Shown: positions 44,773-54,229, counted from the stretch's first letter. The stretch is DNA of 64,000 bases from Streptomyces sp. TRM49041 (GCF_008271805.1 NZ_VSRY01000147.1:62001-126000), one strand, 5' to 3'. Program-made: numbers and translations. Notes: a model not told the origin generated them from the sequence alone.

Positions 44773-45603
44773 TCAGCGGTGGCTGAGCCTCAGCCGCCAG
44801 GCCTCGGGGCCGCGTTCCAGGTACTCCACCGAGAACGTGCCGGGGCTGCGCTGTTCGATCTGCGCGAGCAGCGGCAGTGGGTCGTGGGGGGCGACCAGCA
44901 CCATGGCGGTGCCCACCGGGACGGCGTCGAGGGCGCCGAAGACCGTCGCGTGGCGCAGGGCGTGCGGCACCTCCCGCACGTCCAGTTCGGGTTCGGCCGT
45001 CTCCTCCGTGCCACCGCAGCCGCAGACTCCCTCGCAGCCGCCCGTTTCCTCGGTCTGTTCCTGCATGTCCAGTCCTTCCTCGATGTTCTGATCTCCTTGG
45101 GCGCCCGCGGCAGGCACGTCACTCGCGAGCCGGTGGTGCATGTCCGCGAGCAGCTCCGCCAGGGAGACCTCGGGCGTCATGGCAAGCAGGGGCAGCACGA
45201 GGCCGTTCTCCTTGGCCACGTGTTCCTCGAAGAGGACCTGCAGGGCGCGGGCGTCGGCCGCCGCGCCCGCCGGGCCGGGTGCGCTGCGCAGGGTGTCGAC
45301 GAGGGCGGTGACGCAGCGGTGTTCGCCGATCAGGCTCTCGATGAGCAGACGGGCCTCGGGCATGCCGTGGGCTACGGGGTAGAGCGCGGCTTCCTCGGCT
45401 GCGGCGTGCGGCAGCAGCGAACGGTCGCAGAAGGTGATGAGACCGGCGTGGATCCTCTCTGCGGCGCTCGGGTCGCGGTCCACGGCGGTGAGCAGCATCT
45501 TCACGCGTCCGGCCAGTTCCCCGGCCAGTCGGGCGTGGTGCGCCTCCGCGCCTTCGAGGGCCGTGGCGTCCTTGGGGTCCGAGGCGAGGGTGAGCACGCT
45601 CAT
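44773..45603 (-). CDS. hemerythrin HHE-DUF2249 fusion protein
   Basis: A 276-residue fusion. The first ~170 residues are an HHE hemerythrin-like bundle with the expected His/Glu ligands (HHARLAGEL, LPHAAAEEAALYP, IGEHRCVTALV, FEEHVAKENGLVLP), which holds a di-iron site for oxygen or NO. A linker with GCEGVCGCGG (about 189-198) follows, rich in Cys. Residues about 205-276 are DUF2249 (LDVREVPHALRHATVFGALD), a SirA/TusA-like fold. Such fusions accompany nitrate/NO respiration genes. It is divergent from narG across a region with a DevR-like box. Confidence 0.88.
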   Translation of the reverse strand: MSVLTLASDPKDATALEGAEAHHARLAGELAGRVKMLLTAVDRDPSAAERIHAGLITFCDRSLLPHAAAEEAALYPVAHGMPEARLLIESLIGEHRCVTALVDTLRSAPGPAGAAADARALQVLFEEHVAKENGLVLPLLAMTPEVSLAELLADMHHRLASDVPAAGAQGDQNIEEGLDMQEQTEETGGCEGVCGCGGTEETAEPELDVREVPHALRHATVFGALDAVPVGTAMVLVAPHDPLPLLAQIEQRSPGTFSVEYLERGPEAWRLRLSHR

Positions 45604-46004
45604 GGTCGTGTCTCCAGCAGGTCGGGCCGGCGCGGCCGGCCGATGCGGGTGGGGTCGGCTGTCCGGGTGCCGACTCCGGGGGTGGATGCCGCTTCCGGCC
45701 GCGGTGAGCGGCCGGAGGCTCGACCGAACCGGGCGCCACGCGCCGTACGCGCCGCACCTGCGGCGGCCGGGGAAGGGAGAATCGGCCGCCCGGCAGGCAC
45801 GGAAGGCGGTCGTACAGATGGGCGTCTGCGGTTCGATCAGTGCCCAGCATGCACGCCGGGCACAGCCGGTTCCCTCGCCGGCCGGACCCCGGCACGGGGA
45901 CCATTGGTCCCTGTTGCGACCGGCCGGACGGGGCCGGAAGGTCATCCGTCAGGGACCGCCTGCCCCAGGTGCACCATGGCCTGCGGCTTCTAGCGTTCCG
46001 AGCC
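45604..46004. promoter_or_regulatory. divergent hemerythrin/narG control region
   Basis: About 400 bp without a gene. It contains the DevR/OsdR-like palindrome listed separately and a weaker similar motif near 45949-45966. Both divergent genes are expected to respond to low oxygen or redox. Confidence 0.5.
45897..45911. promoter_or_regulatory. DevR/OsdR-like box upstream of narG
   Basis: GGGACC-ATT-GGTCCC is a perfect inverted repeat with the GGGAC/GTCCC arms of the DevR (DosR) dormancy-regulator consensus. It lies about 94 nt upstream of the narG start and about 294 nt upstream of the hemerythrin start. Confidence 0.7.
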
Positions 46005-49000
46005 ATGGAGAACGTTCAGAACGCACGGCGCCAGGCGTCGCCCACCGGTGAGGGCTGGCCACTGGCCGCCCGCAGACTGCTGACCCGCCGTGAGGTGTCG
46101 GCGGACGGCCGGGCCGTGTTCGGCGAAGGCGACCCGAAGTGGGAGGGCTTCTACCGGGACCGCTGGTCGCACGACAAGGTGGTGCGTTCCACGCACGGGG
46201 TCAACTGCACCGGTTCGTGTTCGTGGATGGTGTACGTCAAGGACGGCATCATCACCTGGGAGCACCAGGCCACCGACTACCCGTCCATCGGCACGGACTG
46301 CCCCGAGTACGAGCCGCGCGGCTGCCCGCGCGGGGCGTCGTTCTCCTGGTACACGTACTCTCCCAGCCGGGTCCGCTACCCGTATGTGCGCGGCGCGCTG
46401 CTGAAGCTGTGGCGCGAGGCCCGCAAGCGGCTCGGCGACCCGGTTGCGGCCTGGGCCGAGATCACCGGCGACCCGGCGAAGGCGCGCGCGTACAAGAGGG
46501 CGCGCGGCAAGGGCGGACTGGTACGCGCCGACTGGGACGAGGTCAGCGAGCTGGTCGCCGCGGCCCAGGTGCACACGGTCAAGGCGTACGGCCCGGACCG
46601 CGTCGCCGGCTTCTCGCCCATCCCGGCGATGTCGATGGCGTCGTTCGCGGCCGGGGCACGGTTCCACTCGCTGATCGGCGGCACCCTGCTGTCGTTCTAC
46701 GACTGGTACGCCGACCTGCCGATCGCCTCGCCGCAGGTCTTCGGCGACCAGACGGACGTGCCGGAGGCCGCGGACTGGTGGAATGCGGGCTATCTGGTGA
46801 TGTGGGGCTCCAACATCCCCGTGACCCGCACGCCGGACGCGCACTTCCTGACCGAGACCCGCTACAACGGCACCAAGGTCGTCGCGGTCAGCCCCGACTA
46901 CGCCGACAATGTCAAGCACGCCGACGAATGGCTCGCCCCGCACCCGGGCACGGACGGGGCGCTGGCGATGGCCATGGGGCACGTGATCCTGCGCGAGTTC
47001 CTCGTCGACCGCGAAGTGCCGTACTTCCAGGACTACATGCGCAAGTTCACCGACGCCCCGTTCCTGGTGGCCCTGCGCGAGCACGACCGCGGTCTCGTCC
47101 CGGACGGGTTCCTGACCGCCGCGGATCTCGGCCACGACGAGGAACACGCCGAGTTCAAGACCGTCCTTCTGGACCGGGCCACTGGGGAACCGGTGGTCCC
47201 CGGCGGCTCGCTCGGCTTCCGGTGGGGGGAAGCCGGGCGAGGCCGCTGGAATCTCGACCTGGGCGACGTCGTCCCCGAACTGACCCTGCTCGAACGCGCC
47301 GAGGAGACAGCCGAGGTCGCACTGCCCCGTTTCGACGAGGGCAGTACGGAGGGCGGCTCGGTCATGGTGCGCGGGGTGCCCGCGCGCCGGATCGGCGGCC
47401 GGCTCGTCACCACGGTCTTCGACCTGATGCTGGCGCAGTACGGCGTCGCGCGCCCCGGGCTGCCGGGCAGCTGGCCCACCTCGTACGACGATGCGAGCGA
47501 GCCGTACACCCCGGCCTGGCAGGAGACGATCACCTCGGTCCCGGCGGAGCAGGCGGCCCGTATCGGCCGGGAGTTCGCCCGCAACGCCGAGCGCACGAAC
47601 GGCCGGTCCATGATCGCACTCGGGGCCGGCACCAACCACTGGTTCCACTCCGACACGATCTACCGGGCCTTCCTGGCCCTGATCACCATGACCGGCTGCC
47701 AGGGTGTCAACGGCGGCGGATGGGCGCACTACGTCGGCCAGGAGAAGGTCCGCCCGGTCACCGGACAGCAGCACCTGTCGTTCGCCTTCGACTGGCAGCG
47801 ACCCACCCGGCACATGGCGGGCACCTCGTACTGGTACCTGAACTCCGACCAGTGGCGCTACGAGGCGTTCGGGCCCGACGAGCTGGCCTCCCCGCTCGGC
47901 AACGGGCGTTTCAAGGGCAAGGCGTTCGCGGACACACTCGCACAGGCCGTGCGGCTGGGCTGGACTCCCGGCCACCCCGGCTTCAACCGCAACCCACTGG
48001 ACCTGACGGACCAGGCCGCCGCCGCGGGCCGGCCGGTCGCCGAGCACATCATCGACGAACTCAAGTCCGGCAGGTTGCGGTTCGCCGCCGAAGACCCCGA
48101 CGACCCGGCCAACTTCCCCCGCGTACTCACCGTGTGGCGGGCCAACCTGCTCGGCTCCTCCGGCAAGGGCAACGAGTACTTCCTTCGCCACCTGCTGGGC
48201 ACCGACGCGGCCGTCCGCTCCGAAGAGACACCGCCCGAGGGGCGCCCGAAGGACGTGGTGTGGCGGGAGGAGGCCCCCGAGGGCAAGCTCGACCTGCTGG
48301 TCTCCATGGACTTCCGGATGACGTCCACCGGCCTGCTGTCCGACATCGTCCTGCCGGCCGCCACCTGGTACGAGAAGGACGACCTGTCGTCGACCGACAT
48401 GCACCCCTTCGTCCACGCGTTCACTCCGGCCATCGCCCCGCCCTGGCAGGCCCGCACCGACTACGACACCTTCCTCACGATCGCCGACAAGTTCAGCGAA
48501 CTGGCCGCGGAGCACCTCGGCACCCGCACCGACGTCCTCGCCGTGCCGCTGCTGCACGACACCCCCGACGAACTCGCCCAGCCCGGCGGCGTCGTACGGG
48601 ACTGGAAGAACGGCGAGTGCGAGCCCGTCCCCGGGCGGACCATGCCCAAGCTGGCCGTCATCGAACGGGACTACGCCGCGATCGCGCAGAAGATGCGCGC
48701 CGTCGGCCCGCTCCTGGACACCCTGGGCACCACCACCAAGGGCGTCACCGTCCACCCGAACCAGGAGATCGACGAGCTGCGGCGACGCAACGGCACCGTC
48801 AAGGACGGGATCGCCGCCGGACGGCCCTCGCTGGCCACCGCCACCGACATGTGCGAGGCGATCCTCACCCTGTCCGGCACCACCAACGGCCGCCTGGCCA
48901 CCGAGGGCTTCCGCGAGCTGGAGCGGCGGACGGGCAGCGAGGGCCTGGTGGAGCTCGCCTCCGAGCGCGAGGCGGAGCGGATCACCTTCGCGGACACCCG

Positions 49001-49703
49001 CACGCAGCCGCGCTCGGTGATGACCTCGTACGAGTGGTCGGGCTCGGAGACCGGCGGGCGCCGCTACTCCCCCTTCGTCATCAACACCGAGCACAAGAAG
49101 CCCTGGCACACCCTCACCGGCCGCCAGCACTTCTTCGTCCAGCACGACTGGATAGCCGAACTCGGCGAACAACTCCCCGTTTACCGACCGCCGTTGAACA
49201 CCCCACGGCACTACGGCGACGAGCACCTGCACGAGACCGATCGGGCGGAGGTCACCGTCCGCTATCTGACCCCGCACTCCAAGTGGTCCATCCACTCCAA
49301 CTACCAGGACAACAAGTACATGCTCGACCTGTCCCGCGGCGGCCCGACGATCTGGATGTCCACCGCCGACGCCGAGAAGATCGGCGTGAGGGACAACGAG
49401 TGGATCGAGGCGTACAACCGCAACGGCGTCGTCGCCGCCAGGGCTGTGGTCACGCACCGCATGCCCGAGGGAACCGTGTACATGTACCACGCCCAGGACC
49501 GCAATGTGAACGTGCCGAAGACCGAGGTCAGCGGCAAGCGCGGCGGCATCCACAACTCGCTCACGCGGCTCCTGCTCAAGCCGACGCATCTCGCGGGCGG
49601 CTACGCCCAGTTCACCTACGCCTTCAACTACTACGGTCCGACCGGCAACCAGCGTGACGAGGTCACCGTCATCCGCCGCCGCAGCCAGCAAGTGGAGTAC
49701 TGA
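46005..49703 (+). CDS. narG: respiratory nitrate reductase alpha subunit
   Basis: A 1232-residue molybdenum bis-MGD enzyme of the cytoplasmic-facing NarG type. The [4Fe-4S] ligands His64, Cys68, Cys72 and Cys107 are in STHGVNCTGSC and RGCPRG with the same spacing as E. coli. FGDQTDVPEAADWWNAGYLV and later YHAQDRNVNVPKTEVSG are typical. No Tat signal is evident beyond the short N-terminal remnant. It reduces nitrate to nitrite with quinol electrons passed through NarI and NarH. ATG at 46005 is used; the open frame extends further but is not protein-like. narH follows after 1 bp. Confidence 0.97.
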   Translation: MENVQNARRQASPTGEGWPLAARRLLTRREVSADGRAVFGEGDPKWEGFYRDRWSHDKVVRSTHGVNCTGSCSWMVYVKDGIITWEHQATDYPSIGTDCPEYEPRGCPRGASFSWYTYSPSRVRYPYVRGALLKLWREARKRLGDPVAAWAEITGDPAKARAYKRARGKGGLVRADWDEVSELVAAAQVHTVKAYGPDRVAGFSPIPAMSMASFAAGARFHSLIGGTLLSFYDWYADLPIASPQVFGDQTDVPEAADWWNAGYLVMWGSNIPVTRTPDAHFLTETRYNGTKVVAVSPDYADNVKHADEWLAPHPGTDGALAMAMGHVILREFLVDREVPYFQDYMRKFTDAPFLVALREHDRGLVPDGFLTAADLGHDEEHAEFKTVLLDRATGEPVVPGGSLGFRWGEAGRGRWNLDLGDVVPELTLLERAEETAEVALPRFDEGSTEGGSVMVRGVPARRIGGRLVTTVFDLMLAQYGVARPGLPGSWPTSYDDASEPYTPAWQETITSVPAEQAARIGREFARNAERTNGRSMIALGAGTNHWFHSDTIYRAFLALITMTGCQGVNGGGWAHYVGQEKVRPVTGQQHLSFAFDWQRPTRHMAGTSYWYLNSDQWRYEAFGPDELASPLGNGRFKGKAFADTLAQAVRLGWTPGHPGFNRNPLDLTDQAAAAGRPVAEHIIDELKSGRLRFAAEDPDDPANFPRVLTVWRANLLGSSGKGNEYFLRHLLGTDAAVRSEETPPEGRPKDVVWREEAPEGKLDLLVSMDFRMTSTGLLSDIVLPAATWYEKDDLSSTDMHPFVHAFTPAIAPPWQARTDYDTFLTIADKFSELAAEHLGTRTDVLAVPLLHDTPDELAQPGGVVRDWKNGECEPVPGRTMPKLAVIERDYAAIAQKMRAVGPLLDTLGTTTKGVTVHPNQEIDELRRRNGTVKDGIAAGRPSLATATDMCEAILTLSGTTNGRLATEGFRELERRTGSEGLVELASEREAERITFADTRTQPRSVMTSYEWSGSETGGRRYSPFVINTEHKKPWHTLTGRQHFFVQHDWIAELGEQLPVYRPPLNTPRHYGDEHLHETDRAEVTVRYLTPHSKWSIHSNYQDNKYMLDLSRGGPTIWMSTADAEKIGVRDNEWIEAYNRNGVVAARAVVTHRMPEGTVYMYHAQDRNVNVPKTEVSGKRGGIHNSLTRLLLKPTHLAGGYAQFTYAFNYYGPTGNQRDEVTVIRRRSQQVEY

Positions 49704-49704
49704 G

Positions 49705-51237
49705 ATGCGCGTCATGGCACAGATCGCGATGGTGATGAACCTCGACAAGTGCATCGGCTGCCACACCTGCTCGGTCACCTGCAAGCAGACGTGGACCAAC
49801 CGCACCGGCGTCGAGTACGCCTGGTTCAACAACGTCGAGACCAAGCCCGGCGTCGGCTACCCCCGCCGCTACGAGGACCAGGGACAGTGGAAGGGCGGCT
49901 GGATGCTCGACAGGCGCGGGCGGCTCGTCCTGCGATCAGGCGGGCGGGTCAAGCGGCTGCTCTCTCTCTTCTCCAACCCTGACCTGCCGAGCATCGAGGA
50001 CTACTACGAGCCGGTCACCTACGACTACGACAACCTCGTCAACGCCCCGGCCGGCAAGGACATCCCGGTCGCCCGCCCGCGCTCGGTCCTCACCGGCAAT
50101 CCCACGTCCATCACGTGGGGCGCCAACTGGGAGGACGGCCTGGGCGGCGCGCCCGAGCACGCCGGCGGCGACCCGAACCTGACCGGTGAGTGGGCGGAGA
50201 AGGTCAAGTTCGAGTTCGAGCAGACGTTCCTCTTCCACCTGCCGCGACTGTGCGAGCACTGCCTCAACCCGGCCTGCGTGTCTGCCTGTCCGTCGGGGGC
50301 GATGTACAAGCGGGTCGAGGACGGCATCGTCCTGGTCGACCAGGACCGCTGCCGCGGCTGGCGGATGTGCGTGACGGCGTGCCCGTACAAGAAGGTGTAC
50401 GTCAACCACGCCACCGGCAAGGCGGAGAAGTGCACGTTCTGCTTCCCGCGCATCGAGGCCGGCCAGCCGACGGTGTGCTCGGAGACCTGTGTGGGACGCC
50501 TGCGCTACCTGGGGCTGCTCCTCTACGACGCCGACCGCGTCGGCGAGGCCGCGGCCACCCCGGACGAGAAGGACCTGCTCGACGCGCAGCGTGGCGTCTT
50601 CCTCGATCCGCACGACCCCGACGTGATCGCGGCGGCCCGGGAGGCCGGCATCCCGGAGGACTGGCTGGAGGCGGCCCGCCGCTCCCCGGTGTACGACCTG
50701 GTCATGCGGTACAAGGTGGCCCTCCCACTCCACCCGGAGTACCGGACGATGCCGATGGTCTGGTACGTGCCTCCGCTGTCCCCTGTCCTGGACGCCGTGG
50801 ACGCGGCGGGCGGAAACCAGGACGACCCGGACCACGTCTTCGCCGCAGTCACCCGGCTGCGCATCCCGCTGGAGTACCTGGCGGAGCTGTTCACCGCCGG
50901 GGACACCGACGTCGTCGCCGGGGTGCTGATGAAGCTCACCGCACTGCGCTCGTTCATGCGCGAGCGCGTCCTCGGCGAGGCCGGCGACGAGACGGTGCTG
51001 AAGGCCGTGGGGCTCACCGGCCGCGAGGCGGAGGACCTGCACCGGCTGCTCGCCGTCGCCAAGTACCAGGACCGGTACGTCGTCCCCGCCGCGCACAAGG
51101 AGGACGCGGCCGCGCTGACCGCGATGGAGAACCGCTGCCCGGTCGAATCGTCCGGGGACCCGGTGGAAGCCGGTGGCCGACGCGTGATGCTCGGCATCCC
51201 CACCCTGGGCCGCAAGACCGCCGGAGGCCACTCGTGA
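49705..51237 (+). CDS. narH: respiratory nitrate reductase beta subunit
   Basis: A 510-residue iron-sulfur protein. The first cluster motif is CIGCHTCSVTC (Cys16, 19, 22, 26). CEHCLNPACVSACP, CRGWRMCVTACPYKK (with Trp replacing one Cys, as in all NarH, giving a 3Fe-4S centre) and CTFCFPRIEAGQPTVC complete the set. It relays electrons from NarI hemes to NarG. ATG at 49705 directly follows the narG stop. It overlaps narJ by 4 nt, so the operon is tightly coupled. Confidence 0.97.
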   Translation: MRVMAQIAMVMNLDKCIGCHTCSVTCKQTWTNRTGVEYAWFNNVETKPGVGYPRRYEDQGQWKGGWMLDRRGRLVLRSGGRVKRLLSLFSNPDLPSIEDYYEPVTYDYDNLVNAPAGKDIPVARPRSVLTGNPTSITWGANWEDGLGGAPEHAGGDPNLTGEWAEKVKFEFEQTFLFHLPRLCEHCLNPACVSACPSGAMYKRVEDGIVLVDQDRCRGWRMCVTACPYKKVYVNHATGKAEKCTFCFPRIEAGQPTVCSETCVGRLRYLGLLLYDADRVGEAAATPDEKDLLDAQRGVFLDPHDPDVIAAAREAGIPEDWLEAARRSPVYDLVMRYKVALPLHPEYRTMPMVWYVPPLSPVLDAVDAAGGNQDDPDHVFAAVTRLRIPLEYLAELFTAGDTDVVAGVLMKLTALRSFMRERVLGEAGDETVLKAVGLTGREAEDLHRLLAVAKYQDRYVVPAAHKEDAAALTAMENRCPVESSGDPVEAGGRRVMLGIPTLGRKTAGGHS

Positions 51238-52055
51238 GCCCTGCCCAAGACTCCCTCCGGGGGTCCCAGCCCGCAACCATTCCCGCCCTTGTCCGCACCC
51301 GCGTCCGGGCGGCCGTCCGCCGCCCGGCCCGGCTCACGCCCGAGGAGTCGGAGGCGCGCACCCTGCTGCTGCGGCTGTGCTCGCTGCTGTTGCAGTACCC
51401 GGACGCCGAACTCGCCGCGGCCCGGCCCGTGCTGACGGCCACCGTCGAGGCGCTGCCGTCCTCGCCGGCCGCCGAGCACCTGGCCGTCTTCACCGCCTGG
51501 CTCACGGGCCAGGGTACGGACGCCCTTGAGCGGCACTACGTCGAGATGTTCGACCTGCGTCGTAAGAGCAGCCTCTACCTCACCTACTACCTGCACGGCG
51601 ACACCCGCCGCCGCGGCATGGCGCTGCTCACCCTGAACCAGCGCTACCGGGCCGCCGGCTGGGACATCGACGGGCGTGAACTGCCCGACCACCTCCCGGT
51701 CGTGCTCGAGTTCGCCGCTCTGACGGGCCCCGGTGCCGGCGAGGCACCGTTGCGCCAGCACCGGCGCGGGCTGGAGCTGATCCACCGGGCACTGACCGAC
51801 GCCGACTCGCCGTACCGGCACGTACTGGCCGCGCTGCTCACCCTGCTGCCGCCGCCCACCGAGGCGGACCGCGCGGCGGTGGCCCGACTCGTCGCCGAGG
51901 GACCGCCGAACGAGGACGTCGGCCTCGATCCCTACGGCACCTACGGGGAGGGGGAGTTCGCCCCTCCCGGCACGTTCGTGCCGCCGATGGCTGCTCCGCC
52001 GACCCGTGTGCCGCCCGCCGACCCGACCAACAGCCTTATGAAAGGCACCCGATGA
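51234..52055 (+). CDS. narJ: nitrate reductase assembly chaperone NarJ
   Basis: A 273-residue helical chaperone of the TorD/NarJ group, needed to insert the molybdenum cofactor into NarG. ERHYVEMFDLRRKSSLYLTYY and GDTRRRGMALLTLNQRYRAAG are the conserved NarJ motifs. The first ~40 residues are a poorly conserved extension and the C-terminus is Pro-rich. The GTG at 51234 overlaps the narH stop; the coupling supports this start. Confidence 0.94.
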   Translation: MSPAQDSLRGSQPATIPALVRTRVRAAVRRPARLTPEESEARTLLLRLCSLLLQYPDAELAAARPVLTATVEALPSSPAAEHLAVFTAWLTGQGTDALERHYVEMFDLRRKSSLYLTYYLHGDTRRRGMALLTLNQRYRAAGWDIDGRELPDHLPVVLEFAALTGPGAGEAPLRQHRRGLELIHRALTDADSPYRHVLAALLTLLPPPTEADRAAVARLVAEGPPNEDVGLDPYGTYGEGEFAPPGTFVPPMAAPPTRVPPADPTNSLMKGTR

Positions 52056-52828
52056 ACGCCGCATCCCTCGCCCCGTCGGCCGCAGCGTCGGTGAGCGGCA
52101 CGGACCTTCTGCTGTGGGTCGCCGTCCCCTACATCTGCCTCGCGGTGTTCGTGGTCGGGCACGTCTGGCGCTACCGCCAGGACCAGTTCGGCTGGACCAC
52201 GCACACCAGCCAGCTTCTGGAACACCGCTGGCTGCGCTGGGGCAGCCCGCTGTTCCACCTCGGAGCCTTCATGGTCATCGCCGGGCATGTCGTGGGACTC
52301 GCCATTCCGGACTCGTGGACCGAGGCCGCCGGCATCTCCGAGCACGTGTACCACACCACGTCCGTCTGGGCGGGTTCGGTGGCGGGCGTCGCCATGGTCG
52401 CCGGGCTGGGCATGCTGTGCGCCCGCAGGCTGCTGACCCGCCGGATCCGGCTCACCACCGACCGCAGCGACAAACTCCTCTTCCCGCTGCTGTCCGCCAC
52501 CGTCCTGCTCGGAATCACCGCCACCGCCGCCCATAACGTGTTCGGCGCCGGCTACGACTACCGCTCCACCGTCTCCGTCTGGTTCCGCGGACTGTTCGTC
52601 CTCCAGCCGCAGCCGGAGGCGATCGCCGGAGCCCCGCTGCTGTTCCAGCTACACGCCCTGACCGCCTTCCTGCTCTTCGCGGCCTGGCCGTTCACCCGGC
52701 TGGTGCACGTGTGGAGCGCCCCGATCGGGTACCTCGCCCGGCCCTATCTGGTCTACCGCCGGCGGACCACACCGGCGGCAGCCCCCACGGCCCCGGGCCG
52801 ACCGCGGTCGGCCTCCGGCTCCCGGTGA
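52052..52828 (+). CDS. narI: nitrate reductase gamma subunit (cytochrome b)
   Basis: A 258-residue membrane protein with five hydrophobic segments. It carries heme-ligand histidines in FVVGHVWRYR, FHLGAFMVIAGHVVG and FQLHALTAFLLFAAWPFTRLVHVWS. It takes electrons from menaquinol and passes them to NarH. Its start overlaps the narJ stop. The C-terminal tail is Pro/Arg-rich. It completes an intact narGHJI set. Confidence 0.96.
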   Translation: MNAASLAPSAAASVSGTDLLLWVAVPYICLAVFVVGHVWRYRQDQFGWTTHTSQLLEHRWLRWGSPLFHLGAFMVIAGHVVGLAIPDSWTEAAGISEHVYHTTSVWAGSVAGVAMVAGLGMLCARRLLTRRIRLTTDRSDKLLFPLLSATVLLGITATAAHNVFGAGYDYRSTVSVWFRGLFVLQPQPEAIAGAPLLFQLHALTAFLLFAAWPFTRLVHVWSAPIGYLARPYLVYRRRTTPAAAPTAPGRPRSASGSR

Positions 52829-52832
52829 GCCG

Positions 52833-52882
52833 CATGACTCACGGACCCGCGCTCGCACATGACTCACGGACCCGCGCTCGCA
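52833..52882. repeat. perfect 25-bp tandem duplication just after narI
   Basis: The 25-nt unit at 52833-52857 (starting CATGACTCACGGACCC) is repeated exactly at 52858-52882. Each copy contains an ATG with the reading MTHGPALA; because 25 is not a multiple of three, the duplication puts the two starts in different frames. Confidence 0.9.
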
Positions 52883-53588
52883 GCGGACGCCACGACCGCC
52901 CGTCGCGGGAGCGCGGTGGGCGCGAGCCGCCGAACGGGCCCGGTGACACTCCTCAGTGCCCGCCTGCACCGGCTGCTGTGGCTCGCGCTGAACGCCGGGG
53001 CACTGGTGGCGGTGGTGTTCGTCCACTGGCTGATCGGATCGTCCACAAGTACCTCTTCCGTGCCATCGCCGACGTGCTCGGCGACGCGGTCACGCCGGAG
53101 GTGGCCGCCGCCTGGGACGACAGGAACCCCCCGACGCGGTCTCCTTCCTGCTGCGCCCAGCCGACGAGGACGCTCTGTCCGCTCCGTTCGGCGATCTGCT
53201 CCTCGATGAGGCCGACAGCCCGCTGCTGCTGGTCTCGGCCGGTATCGGCTGCACTCCGAAGGTCGGCATGCTCGAACACCTCGCGGCGACCGGAGCCGCC
53301 CGCCCGGTGACGGTGCCGCACGCCGACCGTTCCCAGGCCGACCATGCCCTGCGGGTGGACACCGGTCGCCTCGTCGGCCGACTGCCCGGTGCCCGGGCGG
53401 AGTTCTGGTACGAACAGGACGCCGCCGCCGAACCCGGCGCCCGCACCGGCCTGATGGATCTCTTGGGGCTGGACCTGTCCGCCGACGCCGATGTCCACCT
53501 GTGCGGCTCGCTGCCCTTCATTCGGGCCGTCCGGGCCCGGCTGCTCCAGGCGGCCATCCCGGGGGCGGCCGGCCGGCGGGGCGGCTAG
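52859..53588 (+). pseudogene. flavohemoprotein (NO dioxygenase) relic
   Basis: From about 53020 the DNA encodes the end of a globin domain (VHKYLFRAIADVLGDAVTPE and VAAAWD), then after a frame change near 53125 DAVSFLLRPADEDA joined directly to SAPFGDLLLDEADSPLLLVS and the NAD-binding part GIGCTPKVGMLEHL, ending VHLCGSLPF. The FAD-binding region and the start of the globin are gone, and the C-terminus ends RRGG rather than the usual IHYEVFGPD. Upstream, an open frame from 52859 encodes an unrelated hydrophobic segment (LALNAGALVAVVFVHWLI). An Hmp protein here would have detoxified NO from nitrate respiration. Confidence 0.75.
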
Positions 53589-54229
53589 CCCGCCCGGGTG
53601 GCGGAGAGGTGGGCGTCCACGGCGACGACACCGTCGACGCCCTGGCAGAGACCCACGACCACCTGGACGAGGCGCGGTGCCGGGACGTGACCACGAAGGG
53701 TGACGACACCGTCTTGGACCTCGACGGCGACGGTGCCCTCTTCCAGGCCGAGGATGCGCCCCAGGACGTCCTGCTCGACCTCGCCTCGGATCTCGACGTC
53801 GGAGCGGATGAAGGCATCGAGCAGGTCGCTGCGGGTGACGATGCCGGTGAGGAACCCGTCGTCGCCGACCACCGGTAGCTGCTTGACGTGCCGCCTGCGG
53901 AGTTCCCGCACGGCCCGGGGGATCGTCCAGTCGGCGCGGGCGGTGAAGACGGGGCTGCTCATGAGCGCGCCTGCGGTCCGTGCCCGCGCCTTGCTCCAAG
54001 CGTGCTCGTCGGTCCCCTCCTGCCCCTGTGGATCAGGCGCGCCGGTCTCGTGCCGCAGTACGTCGGACGCGGACACGACGCCGACAGGGGCGCCATCGTC
54101 GTCGACGACTGGCGCCGCGACGATATCGTTCGCGTCCAGCAGGGCGGCGACCTCCTGGAGTGGTGTGGTGGGGCGGAGGGTGACGACCTCCTCGGTCATC
54201 ACGTCTCCGACCGTGCGGCGGTGCAGCAT
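53585..54229 (-). CDS. CBS-pair and BON domain protein
   Basis: A 214-residue protein. Two CBS motifs (about 6-60 starting RTVGDVMTEEVVTLRP, and about 85-140 with ALMSSPVFTARADWTIP) form a nucleotide-binding Bateman module. The C-terminal BON domain (about 148-214: RSDVEIRGEVEQDVLGRI and VVVGLCQGVDGVVAVDAHL) binds membranes or ligands. Such CBS proteins are typical of dormancy (DevR/OsdR) regulons in actinobacteria. ATG at 54229 is used; an upstream in-frame start at 54331 would add non-conserved sequence. Its end overlaps the flavohemoprotein relic. Confidence 0.88.
   Translation of the reverse strand: MLHRRTVGDVMTEEVVTLRPTTPLQEVAALLDANDIVAAPVVDDDGAPVGVVSASDVLRHETGAPDPQGQEGTDEHAWSKARARTAGALMSSPVFTARADWTIPRAVRELRRRHVKQLPVVGDDGFLTGIVTRSDLLDAFIRSDVEIRGEVEQDVLGRILGLEEGTVAVEVQDGVVTLRGHVPAPRLVQVVVGLCQGVDGVVAVDAHLSATRAG

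Noticed and set aside
45990..49844. Antisense frame of over 1280 codons opposite narG
   Set aside because: It is the GC-bias shadow of narG; composition is Gly/Arg/Val-rich without any domain motif.
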